Source: Lindgomyces ingoldianus
Lineage: Eukaryota > Ascomycota > Dothideomycetes > Pleosporales > Lindgomycetaceae
Direction of reading: 5' to 3'
Length of the DNA: 64,000 bases
Assembly (NCBI RefSeq): GCF_010093535.1
Contig: NW_022985217.1
Span: 4,553-68,552 of the forward strand
How positions within the stretch are numbered: position 1 is the stretch's first letter; each line of letters begins with the position of its first letter. Position numbers and translations under genes: made by a program. Below, piece after piece: positions 61,801 to 64,000 of this stretch. The notes below the pieces were generated by a model. The model was given only the letters and a program-made list of their open reading frames with translations, was not told the origin of the DNA and made no database searches.

Positions 61801-62105
61801 TTTAGACAAAAAGAAAAGTTGCTAGTGTCTGTACGCAGCAGCAGTGTTGCGGCCTAGATACAAACAATCGCGCACAAGCAGGATCACATATTAATGTTAC
61901 ATAATGCTTGTGTGCAAACCTCTGTGCGCGAACATCTAGATATCCCCCTTTTCCTCTGTATAAAGGAAAGACAAGAGTAATAGAACTAGAAACATGTTGC
62001 CCTTACCTTACCTACCTTGTACGCTGTGCACACTGTACACCACTCTTACTCTTGCTACTTAAGTGCTTATACTATAAGCAGCTAGCTGTTAGAGCCTATT
62101 TAACA
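58809..62105 (+). mobile_element. Ty1/copia element D-fwd, internally deleted, inserted in D-rev
   Basis: The LTRs are 58809-59088 and 61826-62105 (280 bp each), with ends TGTCYGTACGC and TATTTAACA. The target duplication is aaagg (58804-58808 and 62106-62110). The internal part is only 2.7 kb, far short of a full copia element. The LTRs are nearly identical to each other and lightly mutated compared with the D-rev LTR. Confidence 0.9.
59089..61825 (+). pseudogene. copia polyprotein remnant of D-fwd (gag joined to RT end and RNase H)
   Basis: The left half reads as a Pro-rich gag-like protein (PPYLTPTPHPQLYTPPPAVV at about 60110-60170, then KEKLLADKII...KKDNNYTS). From about 60480 it changes to the C-terminal RT region (SMCQLEAAFNLSIAA at about 60750-60795) and RNase H (LFTNNKDLSLQLGFLIIL, YKRVTRSVLTSKLYRIV, LIKLGTTSKK, KREITKIK-INSKNNLVNAY). 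Protease, integrase and the RT palm are missing. A 61-codon open frame at 61520-61705 with a Lys/Glu-rich coiled-coil look lies at the 3' end. Confidence 0.75.
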
Positions 62106-62110
62106 AAAGG

Positions 62111-62425
62111 GTTTATAGTTTATGCAGTAATAAAAAAGTTAAATACTGCCTTTAGTTAATACATAAATATAATGTATACCTTTTTTATATATTACTTAAT
62201 ATATTATTATGCAGTATTTTTATTTTTTAAGTTAATTATATAAAAGTAGCTTACTTATCTCTTTTAAGTAAAAACTACTATATTATATGTAAGCTTAATT
62301 TTTTTACTATTAAACTTAATAAGTTACTTCTTTACTAAAATAGTCTTACCTTTTATATAAAACTTTACTTTTTATAGTTTTTTTTTTTATGTAAAATTTT
62401 TTATTATAATACTTAAAGTGTTATT
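62111..62425 (-). mobile_element. Ty1/copia element D-rev, continuation
   Basis: This parallels the reverse complement of about 60480-60822 of D-fwd and picks up exactly where 58808 stopped. The match ends near 62425, which marks the deletion junction present in D-fwd but not in D-rev. Confidence 0.8.
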
Positions 62426-63584
62426 TATTTATAAGCTAGTAATACTAAAAGTGTGCTTTTCTTTATTAGTAATTAAGAAGTAGGGGTTATATAAAAAGAT
62501 GTACATACGCAGCTTTTTTTTATAGTAGTTATAGTATGTTTTAAACTAATATAGTCCTAATTTAGCAGCTCTATATAAGAGTTATACAACCTAGAGTATT
62601 ATATTTAGTAGAAAGCTCTAGCGCATCTCTTTTAGTAGCTTTATATATAGCGTGCGCATAAGCTTATCTGTTAATTAGATATATACTTATATAATATTAT
62701 ATAGTTTAAAATGCATTCTGTACATAGCTTTTAGGCTTACTTTTATAGCTAAAAGTAGTCTCTAGCTTATTCTCTAAATAGTTAGTAACTAAGTAAGAAT
62801 TTTTCTTTTCTTTTTATCTAAGTAGCTAGTAAACACTAGGTAGAATTTTTTATATAGTTAAGTTATTTTACCTTTTACTTTTTATATAAGGTAAAGGTTA
62901 AAAATCTAACTTTTATACTTTATTAAGTTATACACTATAACCTTAAAAGTGCTGTTAGTAATTAAAGTGTCTATTTTTATATAGTCTAATTTTTTTAAAT
63001 AGTTTTTTAAGTATAGTAATTACACTATTTATATAAAGCTTAATAAATAAGGCCTAATTATCCTTTTTTTTCTAAGTTAGAAATACTTAGTCTAGACTTT
63101 ATATAAGTTTTCTTTGCTTTTTACTTCTTTTAGTATTTATATTTTCTCTTTGCACTAGTGCAGCATTACTATTTTAAAGAGCTTAGTCTATAGTAAGCTT
63201 TAGTTCTACCTTTATAACATTTTTATAAAGCTATTTTTTTTTCTTTTTTTTAAAAAATTTTTTTATATAAAGATTAGTTTATCTAGGTTATTTATTATAA
63301 GTAAGTTATCTTTTTTTTTCTTTATAGTATAGTTTAACCTGTGTACATTAAAGCTTTAGTAGGCTATTTTTTTTCTTAATAATAACATCTCTCTTTTTAA
63401 TGCTTTTAATCTTATATAGGCTAGTCTAGCTTTTCTTCTCTTTTTATGCTATAATCTTTAAGCTAAGAGAAAGGTTAAGAACTTTATATGTTATAAAGCT
63501 ATTATAAGTATTAATTATATAATTAATGTTTACTTTTATATAGTCTTTTTAAAGTATCTTTATTACTTTTTATACAGCGCTTAC
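62426..63584 (-). other. probable RT-encoding part of D-rev, degraded
   Basis: This strongly AT-rich sequence lies between the D-rev RT end and an integrase-like fragment, so by position it should be the integrase-to-RT part of the same copia element. I could not identify a YVDD block or any other motif with confidence. Confidence 0.4.
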
Positions 63585-64000
63585 TTATGTAATAATGTTT
63601 AGTAATAGTAGAAAGTTTAGGTTAATTCTTAAGTATGCTTTAAAGACTAGCAGTGTAGGTACTAGACTGTGTAGGCTAGCTGTGTTGTTTAGAGCCTTAA
63701 CTGCTATCTGCAGGATAGCCTTATTATTTGTACAGTTACCTAGCTTAGTCTTTAAGATGTTAAACACTTATTAGAGAGGTGCGTGTGCACACTTAACCTT
63801 TCTAACTACCTAATGTGCTTCTATAGGCATCTGCCTACATGTAGCTTCTATAATCTTTACATAAGCTTAAAAATCCTTTAAAGTAAAGTTTATACTAGAG
63901 TTATATATAATATAGTTTAAGAGTCTTTAATAGGTGTTAATCTAGTATTTACACAGTGCATCTTAAGTATCTTGTGTAGACATAGATTTTAGAAATGTAG
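63585..64000 (-). pseudogene. copia-type integrase-region fragment (D-rev), continuing past the window
   Basis: The minus strand reads KAILQIAVKALNNTASLHSLVPTLLVFKAYLRI, close to the A(V/F)KAxNDTAGPDGLVPTLLVFGAYPR block of fungal retroelement polyproteins. A more degraded stretch upstream resembles the preceding part of the same domain. It has the orientation of D-rev and lies where its integrase is expected. Confidence 0.65.

Noticed and set aside
1..64000. tRNA and rRNA genes
   Set aside because: No A-box/B-box pair, cloverleaf or 5S-like sequence was recognised by eye; a tRNAscan run would settle it.

Overview
The window is nuclear DNA of a filamentous ascomycete (Pezizomycotina). The evidence is short GT-AG introns of about 45-120 nt, fungal-type gene products (HET-domain proteins, a cyanovirin-N homologue, an SRPK-like kinase with a DLNDRN loop, a fungal HPP protein) and retroelements carrying the mutational signature of repeat-induced point mutation (RIP). 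The style would fit Leotiomycetes, but the sequence does not prove that.

Region 1, about 0-25 kb, is base-balanced and gene-bearing. After a CTT microsatellite, a decayed coiled-coil remnant, a MITE and a truncated HET gene, it carries an HPP membrane protein (minus), the nucleotide-excision-repair helicase RAD16 (minus, 5 exons), a membrane-anchored aspartyl-protease-fold protein without the DTG/DTG dyad (minus), a Golgi-type GT8 glycosyltransferase (plus), a secreted cyanovirin-N-type protein (minus, 3 exons), V-ATPase subunit f (plus, 4 exons), Elongator subunit ELP3 (minus, 2 exons) and an SRPK-like kinase pseudogene (plus). These are unrelated housekeeping or secretory genes; there is no sign of a gene cluster.

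Region 2, about 25-33 kb, is accessory. A solo LTR is followed by a unit of about 7.3 kb bounded by long inverted repeats (family R here). It contains a 68-bp-period tandem array with an assembly gap, then a HET-domain (heterokaryon-incompatibility type) gene with a damaged 5' end. Single R copies also lie beside the truncated HET fragment (about 3.1-3.8 kb) and beside the kinase pseudogene (about 24.2-24.6 kb). The right R arm is interrupted by a composite MITE/TRIM-like insertion.

Region 3, about 33-64 kb, is an AT-rich, RIP-degraded island of nested transposons with no host gene that I can recognise. A palindromic element was split by a Ty3/gypsy element (A, TSD ctttt). A second gypsy element (B, minus strand, TSD atcgg) lies in A's left LTR. 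A third gypsy element (C, TSD tttta) lies near A's 3' end, and C itself holds a Tc1/mariner element (TA target). To the right are a reversed gag fragment of A carrying a solo LTR (E, TSD gtaga), and a reversed Ty1/copia element (D-rev) that holds a forward, internally deleted copy of itself (D-fwd, TSD aaagg). Catalytic Asp codons and zinc-knuckle Cys codons in these elements have changed as expected from G:C to A:T transitions.
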